A stretch of DNA of 34,947 bases from GWA2-66-18 sp964537395 (GCA_964537395.1 CAZIBN010000037.1:1-34947), one strand, 5' to 3'. Numbered from the stretch's first letter, positions 7,885 to 15,773 are shown. Notes: generated by a model from the sequence alone, not told the origin. Numbers and translations are program-made.

Positions 7885-9214
7885 GAAGCCCGACGTCATC
7901 GTGCTCGGCGGCGGCTTCGCCGGGCTGTCCTGCGCCGTCGCGCTCGCTGAAAAGGGGAAAAGGGTCCTCGTGCTCGATAAGAAGCCCCATCTCGGGGGAC
8001 GAGCTTATTCGTTCAGCGAGAACGGCCTCGACATAGACAACGGCCAGCATCTGTTCATGGGATGCTACTTAGCGACCCGGCGCTTTTTAAAAACGATCGG
8101 AACGGAGCATAAGCTCGACATCTATCACGATGTCGTTGTGGATTACGCCGAGGCTGGCGGCAAGCGCGATCAGTTGTCTTGCCCCTCGTGGTTGCCGGCT
8201 CCGTTGCATCTTGCCGCCGGGTTGCTGGGCCTCAAGGGCGTATCGTTGAGAGAGAAGTCGGCGCTCATCGCTTTCGACTGGGCGCTCAAGGCCATGAAAT
8301 CAGGCCCGATCCCCGAGGCGGTCGAAAAGATGACCGTGCGGCAGTGGCTGACCTCGCTCGGCCTTTCCGCCAATTTCCAGACCCGCTTCTTCGACCCCGC
8401 CGCGATCGGCATCCTCAACGACAAGCCCGAGGTGGCCTCCGCCGCGGGCTTCATCCAGGCCCTGCGCACGATGTTCTTCACCGGCCGCGAGTCCTCGCGC
8501 TTCGCGCTGGCGAAGACCGGCCTCTCCGAGCTTTACACCGACGCGGCGCGCGATCATATCGAAGCCCGCGGCGGACGCGTGATCTCGAACGCGAAGGCCG
8601 CGAGCCTGATCGAGGAGGGGGGGCGCGTGCGCGGGATCGTGACGGATATGGACTCGCGTTTTGAATCAGGTCATGTCGTCTCGACCTTGCCGCCGTGGGA
8701 TCTAAAGAAGCTGGACCTTCCCGCCGCGCTCCGCGGCCCCTGGGAAACCTTGACGCCCGCGCCTATCGTCGGCGCGACGATCAGGCTTGATCGCCCCGTG
8801 ATGACCGAGCGCTTTTTGGGAATGCTCGGCACCGAGACCCACTGGGTTTTTAACAAAACATTGATCCACGGGATAAAAGAAGAGGGGCAGACTTTGGCCG
8901 TCGTCATATCGGGCGCCCATCAGCAAATCGGCTATTCGCCTGAAAAAATCCTTCAAGCGGCGGCGCGCGATCTTGCCGCTTGCCTGCCGGGATTCGCGAG
9001 CGCCAAGATCACGCGCCAGAAAGTCGTCAAAGAGCCCTTCGCCACCCTTTCCCCGACGCCCGGCTCCGAGGCCAAGCGTCCCGAGCCCGGAACCGGCATG
9101 CCCGGCTTCTCCTTCGCCGGCGACTGGACCCGCACCGGCTTCCCGGCGACGATCGAGTCGGCCTGCCTCTCCGGCCAGATCGCGGCGGAACGGCTCGCTG
9201 CTGATAACCACTAG
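7874..9214 (+). CDS. hpnE: hydroxysqualene dehydroxylase HpnE (FAD-dependent)
   Basis: A 446-residue FAD-dependent amine-oxidase/desaturase-like enzyme. It has the N-terminal dinucleotide fold VIVLGGGFAGLSCAVALAEKG, the second FAD signature LDKKPHLGGRAYSF, an IDNGQHLFMGCY segment characteristic of HpnE, and the C-terminal FAD-binding FAGDWTRTGFPATIESACLSG. It completes the HpnCDE route from farnesyl diphosphate to squalene. No squalene-hopene cyclase lies in the window, so the end product (hopanoid, sterol or other) cannot be told. The stop codon lies inside a long inverted repeat. Confidence 0.93.
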   Translation: MGSEKPDVIVLGGGFAGLSCAVALAEKGKRVLVLDKKPHLGGRAYSFSENGLDIDNGQHLFMGCYLATRRFLKTIGTEHKLDIYHDVVVDYAEAGGKRDQLSCPSWLPAPLHLAAGLLGLKGVSLREKSALIAFDWALKAMKSGPIPEAVEKMTVRQWLTSLGLSANFQTRFFDPAAIGILNDKPEVASAAGFIQALRTMFFTGRESSRFALAKTGLSELYTDAARDHIEARGGRVISNAKAASLIEEGGRVRGIVTDMDSRFESGHVVSTLPPWDLKKLDLPAALRGPWETLTPAPIVGATIRLDRPVMTERFLGMLGTETHWVFNKTLIHGIKEEGQTLAVVISGAHQQIGYSPEKILQAAARDLAACLPGFASAKITRQKVVKEPFATLSPTPGSEAKRPEPGTGMPGFSFAGDWTRTGFPATIESACLSGQIAAERLAADNH

Positions 9215-9234
9215 TTCCGGAACTAGTGATTATC
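9203..9234. repeat. 32-bp near-perfect palindrome upstream of dcd
   Basis: CACTAGTTCCGGAACTAGTG (9209-9228) is a perfect 20-bp dyad with no spacer. It is extended on both sides by GATAA/TTATC with one mismatch, so 15 of 16 positions pair. It overlaps the end of hpnE and sits just upstream of a TATAAT box. It could be an operator for dcd or a hairpin ending the hpn message (the run after it is TTGAAAAA). Confidence 0.6.
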
Positions 9235-9244
9235 TTGAAAAAGA

Positions 9245-9250
9245 TATAAT
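9245..9250 (+). promoter_or_regulatory. consensus -10 box upstream of dcd
   Basis: A perfect TATAAT with no convincing -35: the hexamer at 17-nt spacing is ACTAGT, which is part of the palindrome. This pattern suits a promoter that depends on, or is blocked by, a factor bound at the dyad. The dcd start follows GAAGGAG. Confidence 0.5.
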
Positions 9251-9273
9251 GCTTACCGACGAAGGAGCCCCCG

Positions 9274-9837
9274 ATGATCAAGTCCGATAAGTGGATCCGC
9301 GAGATGTCCCAGACCAAGAAGATGATCGACCCGTTCGTCGAGCGTCAGGACGGCAAGGGCAAGATTTCTTTTGGATTATCATCTTACGGGTACGACATGC
9401 GGGTGGCGGACGAGTATAAGGTGTTTACGAACGTGCACGGCACCGTCGTGGATCCGAAGAACTTCGACTCGAAGGCGTTCGTCGACATCAAGGCTCCGGA
9501 GTGCGTCGTGCCGCCGAACTCGTTCGCGCTCGCCCGTTCGCTCGAGCGCTTCACGATCCCGCGAGACGTCCTCGCCGTCTGCCTGGGCAAGTCCACCTAC
9601 GCGCGCTGCGGCATTATCATCAACGTAACCCCTCTTGAGCCCGGCTGGGAGGGCTACCTGACGATCGAGATTTCTAACACGACGCCGCTGCCCGCGAAGA
9701 TCTACTCCAACGAGGGCATCGCCCAGCTGTTGTTCTTCGGAGGCGATCAGCTCTGCGAGACCTCCTACTCCGACCGCAAGGGGAAGTACATGGACCAGGT
9801 CGGCGTGGTCCTACCCCGCATCCTCGCCGCCAAGTGA
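9274..9837 (+). CDS. dcd: dCTP deaminase
   Basis: A 187-residue dCTP deaminase that converts dCTP to dUTP for thymidylate synthesis. The core GKSTYARCG (Ser107, Arg111) and VTPLEPGWEGYLTIEISN (Glu132, matching the catalytic Glu of the family) are intact. A glycine-rich SSYGYDMRV segment and a C-terminal YSDRKGKYMDQ tail that closes over the nucleotide are also present. It is trimeric in characterised relatives. The start has a strong GAAGGAG. The stop overlaps the next gene's GTG. Confidence 0.96.
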   Translation: MIKSDKWIREMSQTKKMIDPFVERQDGKGKISFGLSSYGYDMRVADEYKVFTNVHGTVVDPKNFDSKAFVDIKAPECVVPPNSFALARSLERFTIPRDVLAVCLGKSTYARCGIIINVTPLEPGWEGYLTIEISNTTPLPAKIYSNEGIAQLLFFGGDQLCETSYSDRKGKYMDQVGVVLPRILAAK

Positions 9838-10391
9838 AGCTCGCGTTCCTCCTGCTGCTGGCCGTCTCGGCCCGAGCGGGGGAGTTGGGCGGGCACGCGC
9901 CGGTGATAGCGGAGCCGACCATCGCGACGGAGGACCGCACCGCGGTGCTCGAGGAGATGTGGGCGCGGCGCATCCTGGCGCCGGACCAGACGGCCTGGGC
10001 GCCGGCCGATGCCCAGCTGCTCGGCCAGATCCGGATGTCCGAGTCTGAGGCCCTCTCTTATCTGAAGAAGAAGTTCGGCGGCACGCGCCAGTGGACCGCC
10101 GCCCGCCGCGGGCAGGAAACCGCCCGGCGCCTGCTTACAAAGGAAGGCCACGAGAAGTACTATTTCCACCTCACCCAGGACGCTCTTGAGTATTTCGCGT
10201 CCAAAGGGGCGAGCGCCAAGTGGGGCCTCAAGCTCACGGATTGGGACGGCCGGCGTCTTTTCGACGGGGACGGCCGCTTGACCCCCGTCGGGGTCGCGGT
10301 ATATACCCGAGCCAAGCTCAAGCTCGAGGTTTATTGGAAGTCGCCCAACGGCGAAACCTTCGGCACGAGACGCCCCCCGTCCACCCGCTGA
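9834..10391 (+). CDS. secreted protein of unknown function
   Basis: A 185-residue protein starting at a GTG that overlaps the dcd stop (GTGA). Residues 1-15 (KLAFLLLLAVSARA) form a clear signal peptide with an AxA-type cleavage site. The mature part is charged and has no cysteine pair or catalytic motif that I recognise. Placement behind dcd looks like transcriptional convenience rather than shared function. I cannot name a family. Confidence 0.7.
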   Translation: MKLAFLLLLAVSARAGELGGHAPVIAEPTIATEDRTAVLEEMWARRILAPDQTAWAPADAQLLGQIRMSESEALSYLKKKFGGTRQWTAARRGQETARRLLTKEGHEKYYFHLTQDALEYFASKGASAKWGLKLTDWDGRRLFDGDGRLTPVGVAVYTRAKLKLEVYWKSPNGETFGTRRPPSTR

Positions 10392-10409
10392 AGAACATTC
10401 GTAAGCCCC

Positions 10410-10438
10410 TTGTTCCCCGTCGGGGAATTTGGTAACAT
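10410..10438 (+). promoter_or_regulatory. promoter and overlapping hairpin upstream of rplM
   Basis: TTGTTC (10410-10415), a 17-nt spacer and TAACAT (10433-10438). Inside it TTCCCC-GTC-GGGGAA followed by TTT (10413-10430) forms a short terminator-like hairpin that could end the upstream message. The predicted start site is about the base of the first rplM ATG, so the mRNA may be leaderless. Confidence 0.5.
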
Positions 10439-10446
10439 TCATTACT

Positions 10447-10884
10447 ATGCCTCAGAACAGCTATATGCATCCCCCTCACCAGGCGGCGATCACTCGCCGC
10501 TGGCATCACATCGACGCGAAGGGCCTTGTGCTCGGACGCATCGCGACGAAGGCCGCCGATCTACTTCGTGGAAAAGGCAAGGTCACCTACACCGATTACG
10601 TGGATTGCGGCGATTATGTCGTCGTGACGAACTGCAAGCAGGTCAAGCTGACCGGCAATAAGATCGACCAGAAGTTCTACTTCTCGCACTCCGGCTTCGC
10701 CGGCGGTGCGCGCGTCATGCCGATGAAGCGCCAGATGGAGCGCGACTCGCGCCGCGTCATGATGCTCGCCGTGCGCCGCATGCTTCCCAAGAACCGCCTG
10801 GCTCGCAAGCAGCTGGTTCGCCTGAAGATCTACGTCGGAGACAAGCACCCGCATTCGGCCGCCAACGCGCCGAAGGCCAAGTAA
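10447..10884 (+). CDS. rplM: 50S ribosomal protein L13
   Basis: A 145-residue L13. Conserved blocks are RRWHHIDAKGLVLGRIATKAADLLRGKGK, DCGDYVVVTN, KLTGNKIDQKFYFSHSG, the MLPKNRLARK turn and a KIYVGDKHPH tail. It is a primary 23S rRNA binder in early assembly. Two in-frame ATGs (10447 and 10465) are both compatible with the family's N-terminal length, and neither has a Shine-Dalgarno sequence. The first is chosen. It is paired with rpsI as in nearly all bacteria. Confidence 0.96.
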   Translation: MPQNSYMHPPHQAAITRRWHHIDAKGLVLGRIATKAADLLRGKGKVTYTDYVDCGDYVVVTNCKQVKLTGNKIDQKFYFSHSGFAGGARVMPMKRQMERDSRRVMMLAVRRMLPKNRLARKQLVRLKIYVGDKHPHSAANAPKAK

Positions 10885-10891
10885 GGACACC

Positions 10892-11293
10892 ATGAGCAAG
10901 AACGAAGCGATCTGGGCCACCGGCCGCCGCAAAACCTCCGTCGCGCAGTGCCGCCTGCTGCCGAAGGGCGACGGTAAGGTTACCGTCAACAAGAAGACCA
11001 TCGAGGCCTACTTCCACGGCCTTCCGCATCAGATCCGCGACGTCACCGAGCCGATCGCGATCATCGAAGCCGCCAAGAACCATGACTACATCCTCAAGGT
11101 CAACGGCGGCGGCATCTCCGGCCAGGCCGGAGCGGCGCGCCACGCCATCTCCCGCGCCCTCGTCAAGCTCGACGAGAAGAACAAGAAGACTCTTCGCGCC
11201 GCCGGCTTCCTGACCCGCGACCCCCGCATGGTCGAGCGCAAGAAGCCCGGTCAGCCGAAAGCCCGCAAGCGCTTCCAGTTCTCGAAGCGTTGA
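10892..11293 (+). CDS. rpsI: 30S ribosomal protein S9
   Basis: A 133-residue S9 with the N-terminal ATGRRKTSVAQ, the GGGISGQAGAARHAISRAL core, LTRDPRMVERKKPGQPKARKRFQFSKR at the end. The terminal basic tail ending in Lys-Arg contacts P-site tRNA in the family. The ATG has AAGGA at good spacing. It is followed by a small membrane protein gene without a clear terminator. Confidence 0.97.
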   Translation: MSKNEAIWATGRRKTSVAQCRLLPKGDGKVTVNKKTIEAYFHGLPHQIRDVTEPIAIIEAAKNHDYILKVNGGGISGQAGAARHAISRALVKLDEKNKKTLRAAGFLTRDPRMVERKKPGQPKARKRFQFSKR

Positions 11294-11307
11294 TCGGAAC
11301 GTCTCCC

Positions 11308-11610
11308 ATGGAGACGATCAAGATCGCAGGTCTGGCCCGTCTCACCGCGGCGATTTTTGCCGGGTGGGGCGGGCTGGCCGCTTTCAAGGGGGTCTACGAC
11401 CTCCTGGGCGGCGAGCCAGAGGCCAATCTCTACGCTCCCAAGGCCTGGGCCTTCGTTTCTCGCGCCCAGTGGAGCCGTTTCGCACTGTTTGAGCTCGTCT
11501 ATGGCCTTTCCTGCCTCGCTTTGGCCTGGTACTGCCTGCGCTGGTCCCGGCGCCTGCCGGAGACCCTCAAGCGCCCCCGGCGCGAGCCGGAATTCAATAT
11601 TTTCGGATGA
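11308..11610 (+). CDS. small inner-membrane protein, unknown function
   Basis: A 100-residue protein with two probable membrane helices: about residues 7-28 (GLARLTAAIFAGWGGLAAFKGV) and residues 56-76 (LFELVYGLSCLALAWYCLRW), the second followed by a basic cytoplasmic tail. ATG 11308 is preferred over a TTG that overlaps the rpsI stop. The stop overlaps the ATG of the DUF72 gene. No family is recognised. Confidence 0.6.
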   Translation: METIKIAGLARLTAAIFAGWGGLAAFKGVYDLLGGEPEANLYAPKAWAFVSRAQWSRFALFELVYGLSCLALAWYCLRWSRRLPETLKRPRREPEFNIFG

Positions 11611-12317
11611 TACGCGTAGGTTGCGCTGGCTACCCCATCGGGCGGGACCGTTACTGGCAGTCCTTGTCCTTTGTGGAGACCGACACGGGGAAAGGTCTTC
11701 CCCGGCTTGAGACCTTGGGCCTCTGGCGCGCGGATATCCCGGCGGGCGGCGAAGCCGCCCTGCAGGCCCTGCGGACGATCACGCACGGTCCCGAGGATCG
11801 GGGGTTTCCGGCGTCTTCCCGCAAGCTCCCCAAGAACCGCCAGGCCATGTGCGGCTCCTTCCGTGAGAGCCTGGAGGTCCATGAGGCCTGGATGGCCACA
11901 AAGGCGGCGGCCGAGGCCTTGGGTGCCAAGATCGTGTTGTTCGAGTCCCCGCCATCCTTCCAGCCCGGCTCCGATCGCCTGCGCGATATGTATAAGTTCT
12001 TCAAGAAGGCTTCTCGGGGTAAGCTGACCTTCGTTTGGCATCCCCGTGGGGCCGAGTGGTCCTCCCTCGGCGACAAGGTGTGCGCTGAGCTTGGTCTGAT
12101 CCGGGCTTTTGACCCCCTGCGCCAGCCTCCGCCCCGGAAGGGAGCTTTCTTGTACATGCGCCCGTCCATCGCGCGTATGGGGGGGCTGAGCGTGGCCAAT
12201 ATGGCCACAATCGTCGCGGCGAGCGCCGATGTCCCGGCCTATGTCGCGCTCTCCCACCGGGCGTCCTTCCGAGATGCCGAGAGGCTTAAGGAGCTTTTGG
12301 GACGGAGGACGCGGTGA
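11607..12317 (+). CDS. DUF72 (YecE-like) family protein
   Basis: A 236-residue protein with the DUF72 pattern: an N-terminal IRVGCAGYPIGRDRYW, then FPASSRKLP in the place of the FxFKxxxxxTH block, a LGAKIVLFESPPSF strand with the FQ(L/S)PP-like signature, a FVWHPRG strand corresponding to the family's EFRHPSW, and YMRPSI in the place of YxRxHG. It has a TIM-barrel fold in known structures. The biochemical role is unsettled. It is coupled to the genes on both sides (ATGA and GTGA overlaps). Confidence 0.8.
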   Translation: MIRVGCAGYPIGRDRYWQSLSFVETDTGKGLPRLETLGLWRADIPAGGEAALQALRTITHGPEDRGFPASSRKLPKNRQAMCGSFRESLEVHEAWMATKAAAEALGAKIVLFESPPSFQPGSDRLRDMYKFFKKASRGKLTFVWHPRGAEWSSLGDKVCAELGLIRAFDPLRQPPPRKGAFLYMRPSIARMGGLSVANMATIVAASADVPAYVALSHRASFRDAERLKELLGRRTR

Positions 12318-12937
12318 CCCTCTGGTCGTCTCTGAGGGTGTCCTGGCAGGCCTATAAGACCCGCCGCAAGATGAATCGGCAGTTCGGGCGGCGCGAGGAC
12401 CCGTTCTCCTACGGGACCACCCCCTATGAGGCCGCCCGCCTTGCCGCGATGGACGAAGCGCTCGGGGCCGGGGCCCTCGGGCCGGTCCTCGAGGTCGGCT
12501 GCGCCGAGGGGCATTTCACGGAAAAGCTGTCGCGGCGCGCGTCCCGGGTCCTGGCGGTCGATATCTCAGCCGTCGCCCTTGCCCGGGCCCGAAAGCGCGC
12601 CCCGCAGGCCGTCTTTGTCGAGGCCGATCTTCTGAGCTGGGAGCCCGATGCCGAAGCGCCGTTTGACGCCATCATCATAGGCGATGTCCTGTATTATCTC
12701 GACCGCCCCGGCGTCGAGGCCGAGTTCGGGGCGCTGTTCCCCCGCATCGCGTCCTGGCTCAAGCCCGGGCGGCGCCTGATCCTCGCGCACGGCTACGCCA
12801 ACGAAAAAGAACTGGCGCATCGGCGCTCGTTCCGCGAGCGCTTCGAGGGCGCGGGACTGCGTCTCGTCTCCGAAACGATCTCCGAGACGGATCGCGGCGG
12901 CGTGCGCTGCCTGCTTTCGACCCTCGAGAAAATTTAA
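12314..12937 (+). CDS. SAM-dependent methyltransferase (class I, NodS-like)
   Basis: A 207-residue class I methyltransferase. It has motif I VLEVGCAEGHFTEKL near residue 60, an acidic end of strand 2 (VLAVDIS), EADLLSW, the motif IV region DAIIIGDVLYYL and a post-motif LKPGRRLILAHGYA. The N-terminal YKTRRKMNRQFGRREDPFSYGTTPYE resembles NodS-type small-molecule N-methyltransferases, but the substrate is not shown. The start is a GTG overlapping the previous stop. Confidence 0.75.
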   Translation: MTLWSSLRVSWQAYKTRRKMNRQFGRREDPFSYGTTPYEAARLAAMDEALGAGALGPVLEVGCAEGHFTEKLSRRASRVLAVDISAVALARARKRAPQAVFVEADLLSWEPDAEAPFDAIIIGDVLYYLDRPGVEAEFGALFPRIASWLKPGRRLILAHGYANEKELAHRRSFRERFEGAGLRLVSETISETDRGGVRCLLSTLEKI

Positions 12938-12951
12938 TAGACTGGCTCCCG

Positions 12952-13518
12952 ATGAAAAGAAGCGCGGCGGAAAGCCTGAAAGGCCAAACGGAAACGCTCG
13001 TGGCGGCGGCGACCGCCGCCGCGGCCTGGTTCCGCCATCCCGCCCCGTCGGCGCTGTCGGCCGCGCGCACCGCGCGCCTGCGCGCGCTGGGCTGGAGGGA
13101 GGCCGCGGTGATCGCGAACAAAAGCCTCAGAGGCCTCCCCAAGTCCGACGCCGCCGACGTCTCCTATGCCCTGCGCGAGGCCGTCGAGCACTCGGCGCAG
13201 GCCGTCTCGGAAGCCGTGCGCTACGGCCTGGAGCCCGACGCCGGTCTGCTCAAGACCGCCGAGGCCGTGCGCGAGGCGGCCGTGGCGCTCGCCGCCGCCG
13301 CGGCGTGCCGGGGCAAGAGCCGCGTGGACGCGCTGCTGCTCGCTAAAAAATGGGCGGGCGAGGCGGAGCGTCTGCGCCGTCTCACTCGCTCCGACGCGCA
13401 GGAAGGATTCTCGCTGACGAACGCGCTCAAGCGCGAGACGGTCTCGACGCGACTGTCGAACGCCGCCGAGGCGATGCAGCAGGCCTGCGACGCGCTGGCC
13501 GGAGGCCTTGTCGAATGA
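12952..13518 (+). CDS. alanine-rich all-helical protein, possibly DUF47/PhoU-like
   Basis: A 188-residue protein made almost wholly of predicted helix, rich in Ala, Arg and Glu. The last helix, TVSTRLSNAAEAMQQACDALAG, resembles the C-terminal helix of DUF47/PhoU-type phosphate-transport regulators. The short length fits too, but no metal-binding motif is clear. The stop overlaps the start of the secreted 5'-nucleotidase gene, so a link to phosphate release from nucleotides is plausible. This is inference. Confidence 0.45.
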   Translation: MKRSAAESLKGQTETLVAAATAAAAWFRHPAPSALSAARTARLRALGWREAAVIANKSLRGLPKSDAADVSYALREAVEHSAQAVSEAVRYGLEPDAGLLKTAEAVREAAVALAAAAACRGKSRVDALLLAKKWAGEAERLRRLTRSDAQEGFSLTNALKRETVSTRLSNAAEAMQQACDALAGGLVE

Positions 13519-15020
13519 GCATTTTCCGTTTCGTCCTGATCGCGGTGCTTGCCATCGGAACGCGCGCCTCCGCCGCGGAGACGATCAAGATCCGCGTCTA
13601 TCATACCAACGACGTGCATGGCTGGATCATGCCGCGCCCGGACAAATTCCAGACGAACCGCCTGATCGGCGGCGGCGCCGTGCTCGCGGCGCTCATCGCC
13701 AAGGAGGCCGGCCCCCGGCTCGTGCTCGACGCAGGCGACTGGTGGCAGGGCACGCCCGAGGGCAATCTGACCAAGGGCGCGGCCGTCGCCGATGTGTTCA
13801 ACGCGATCGGCTACGACGCGATCGTCATCGGCAACCACGAGTACGACACGGGCGCTGAAGACCTGCGCGCGCTGATCGCCAAGATGAAGATGCCCGTGCT
13901 CTCGGCCAACACCTACGGCGCCGACAACAAGATCGTGCCCTGGGTCCAGCCTTGGATCGTCAAGGAGGTCGCCGGCGTCAAGATCGGGATCTTCGGCCTG
14001 ACGACGTCGAACATGCCGCGCCTCGCCTTTCCGAAGAACATCCTAGGCCTCGATTTCCGGCGCGAGGTGGGCGTCGCGCGCGATGCGGTCAAGGCGCTCA
14101 AAAAGAAGGGTGCGACCGTGATCATCGCGGTCACGCACATGGGTGTGGAGGGGGAGAATCAGAGGTTCGCGGGCGACCAGACGCTCGCGCGAGAGGTCCC
14201 GGGGATCGACCTCATCGTCGGCGGGCACTCGCACACCTTTCTCAGCCGTCCGATCCGCGGCGAGAACGGGACCTTGATCGTGCAGGCGGGCTCCTATCTG
14301 GTCAAGGCGGGACGGGCCTTGCTCGAGATCGATCCGGAGACCAAGGCCGTGGTCGCCTCGTCGGACGAGCTTCTCGACCTTTGGCCCGACCGCATCGGAG
14401 AGGACCCCGCCGTCAAGGCCATCGTCGCCGGGCACGCCGAGGCCGTCGGCCGGATATTCGAGACCGTCATCGCGACGGCGCCCGCCGCCATGGGCCGCGA
14501 GGCTGACATCGAGAACGCGCTGGGCGACTGGATGACGGACTGTTATAAAGAAAACCTGGGCACGGACGTCGCCCTTCAGAACGGAGGCGGCATCCGCGCC
14601 GAGCTCCCCGCCGGGCCGGTGACGGTACGTTCGATCTTCAGCGTGATGCCGTTCGACAACGCCATGGTCAAGCTGTTCCTTAAGGGCTCCGATCTGCGCG
14701 CGGTGCTCGACCACGGCGTCGGCATGGGAAAGATCGCCCAGATCTCCGGCGCGAGCCTCGAGTATTATCGCCCGAAGCCCGCCGGCGAGCGCCTCGCCGC
14801 GGTCTCCGTCGGCGGCGCGCCGCTTGACGACGCGAAAATATACACGATCGCCACTTTGGACTTTCTGACGAGCGGCGGCGACGGCTACTCCGTCTTTGAC
14901 CGCTTCGTTTCGTCGGAGGCGACGGGCGTGCTCGCGCGCGACCTGTTGAACGAGTGCGCCCGCAAGCAGGGCGTGGTGTCCGCGCCGGAGATCGGGCGCC
15001 TCAAGCTGAGGGAGAACTGA
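13515..15020 (+). CDS. secreted 5'-nucleotidase / metallophosphatase (UshA family)
   Basis: A 501-residue exported enzyme that strips phosphate from extracytoplasmic nucleotides. It has a signal peptide at residues 1-21 (FRFVLIAVLAIGTRASAAE). The metallophosphatase domain carries the metal ligands in VYHTNDVHG, LDAGDWWQGTP, GNHEYD, VTHMG and GGHSHT. The C-terminal substrate domain has LQNGGGIRAELPAG, the SIFSVMPFDNAMV segment and FLTSGGDGYSVF, which stack the base in relatives. The start ATG overlaps the previous stop. The class B phosphatase gene follows after one base. Confidence 0.93.
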   Translation: MSIFRFVLIAVLAIGTRASAAETIKIRVYHTNDVHGWIMPRPDKFQTNRLIGGGAVLAALIAKEAGPRLVLDAGDWWQGTPEGNLTKGAAVADVFNAIGYDAIVIGNHEYDTGAEDLRALIAKMKMPVLSANTYGADNKIVPWVQPWIVKEVAGVKIGIFGLTTSNMPRLAFPKNILGLDFRREVGVARDAVKALKKKGATVIIAVTHMGVEGENQRFAGDQTLAREVPGIDLIVGGHSHTFLSRPIRGENGTLIVQAGSYLVKAGRALLEIDPETKAVVASSDELLDLWPDRIGEDPAVKAIVAGHAEAVGRIFETVIATAPAAMGREADIENALGDWMTDCYKENLGTDVALQNGGGIRAELPAGPVTVRSIFSVMPFDNAMVKLFLKGSDLRAVLDHGVGMGKIAQISGASLEYYRPKPAGERLAAVSVGGAPLDDAKIYTIATLDFLTSGGDGYSVFDRFVSSEATGVLARDLLNECARKQGVVSAPEIGRLKLREN

Positions 15021-15021
15021 C

Positions 15022-15615
15022 ATGGTGTTCAAGGACGCCCGGGCGAAAGTCGAGAAGGGTTGGACCACAGCCAAGAAGCTTCTCGCCATGATGAGCGTGT
15101 GGGGCCTGTTCTTCAGCCTCATCACCATCGGCCGCCTCTCGGTGGCCTTCGACTACGACGACACGCTCGTCAACTCCGCGAAGGCCTACGAGAAGGCCTC
15201 CGGCGCCGCGGTCCAGCGCGAGGGCCCCGCCTTCTGGGCCGCGCTCAATAACGCCTACGACCTGGAGACGATCAAGTACGTCCCGTTCGCCATCGCCTGC
15301 GCCCTGCGCGGCCTCGGCTTTCGGGTCATGATCATGGCCGAGCGCCAGGGCGCCGACGGCGACGCGCTGAAGAAGGAGTGGCGCAAGCTCTCGCCCCGCT
15401 CCTTCATCTTCACGCCCGATCCGACGGCCAAGCACCTGCACATGCAGGAAGGCCACTTCGTGGCCTTCTTCGGCGACAGCGACCAGGATATGCTCGAGGC
15501 CAAGAAGGTCAACGTCCTCGCCGTGCGCATCCGCCGCGGCAAGCACCCGGTCAAGAACGACCAGTACTCCCCCGGAAAGATGGGCGAGACCGTCATCCCC
15601 CTCTCCCAGTTCTAG
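15022..15615 (+). CDS. membrane-anchored class B acid phosphatase-like HAD protein
   Basis: A 197-residue HAD-superfamily phosphatase. A hydrophobic segment at about residues 22-38 acts as an uncleaved anchor or signal. Motif I is FDYDDTLVNS (Asp44 nucleophile, Asp46). The AFWAALNNAYDLETIK segment, the FGDSDQDMLEAK motif IV and the C-terminal MGETVIPLSQF line up with AphA-type class B acid phosphatases, which are periplasmic broad-range nucleotidases. It is one base downstream of the 5'-nucleotidase. Together they could deliver nucleosides and phosphate from external nucleotides. Confidence 0.75.
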   Translation: MVFKDARAKVEKGWTTAKKLLAMMSVWGLFFSLITIGRLSVAFDYDDTLVNSAKAYEKASGAAVQREGPAFWAALNNAYDLETIKYVPFAIACALRGLGFRVMIMAERQGADGDALKKEWRKLSPRSFIFTPDPTAKHLHMQEGHFVAFFGDSDQDMLEAKKVNVLAVRIRRGKHPVKNDQYSPGKMGETVIPLSQF

Positions 15616-15629
15616 CGCGCCGTCGCATA

Positions 15630-15711
15630 TGGTGCCTGGCCTACCGGTAATTACAGTATTTCGCCGGATACTGCTTCGCCAACACTGTAACTACCGGTAG
15701 GCCAGGCACCA
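15630..15711. repeat. REP-like palindromic element 1 (GGTGCCTGGC ends)
   Basis: Arms of 20 bp (15630-15649 and 15692-15711) pair perfectly, beginning TGGTGCCTGGC and ending GCCAGGCACCA. After one mismatch a further 7 bp pair (15651-15657/15684-15690) around a 26-nt centre. The termini resemble those of palindromic repeats mobilised by REP-associated tyrosine (Y1) transposases. It may also act as a terminator for the upstream nucleotidase operon. No transposase gene is in the window. Confidence 0.75.
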
Positions 15712-15719
15712 ACTTCCCA

Positions 15720-15748
15720 TTGACATGACCCGGTTCATGGGGTAGAAT
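15720..15748 (+). promoter_or_regulatory. near-consensus sigma70 promoter of the microcompartment operon
   Basis: TTGACA (15720-15725), a 17-nt spacer and TAGAAT (15743-15748). This is the best promoter match I found in the window. It lies 9 nt after the REP-like element and upstream of tpiA. Such a strong core promoter on a catabolic operon suggests control by repression. Confidence 0.8.
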
Positions 15749-15773
15749 TCAAGTCGACGCTTGAAATGATAAG

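Noticed and set aside
9235..9250. TTGAAA at 9235-9240 as the -35 of the dcd promoter
   Set aside because: Only 4 nt separate it from TATAAT, far too close for a sigma70 promoter.
9834..10391. Secreted protein as a BMC or nucleotide-metabolism component
   Set aside because: No motif or conserved context supports this beyond adjacency to dcd.
14043..15128. Long minus-strand open frame opposite the 5'-nucleotidase gene
   Set aside because: Shadow of a gene with all family motifs on the plus strand; no domain seen in the antisense product.
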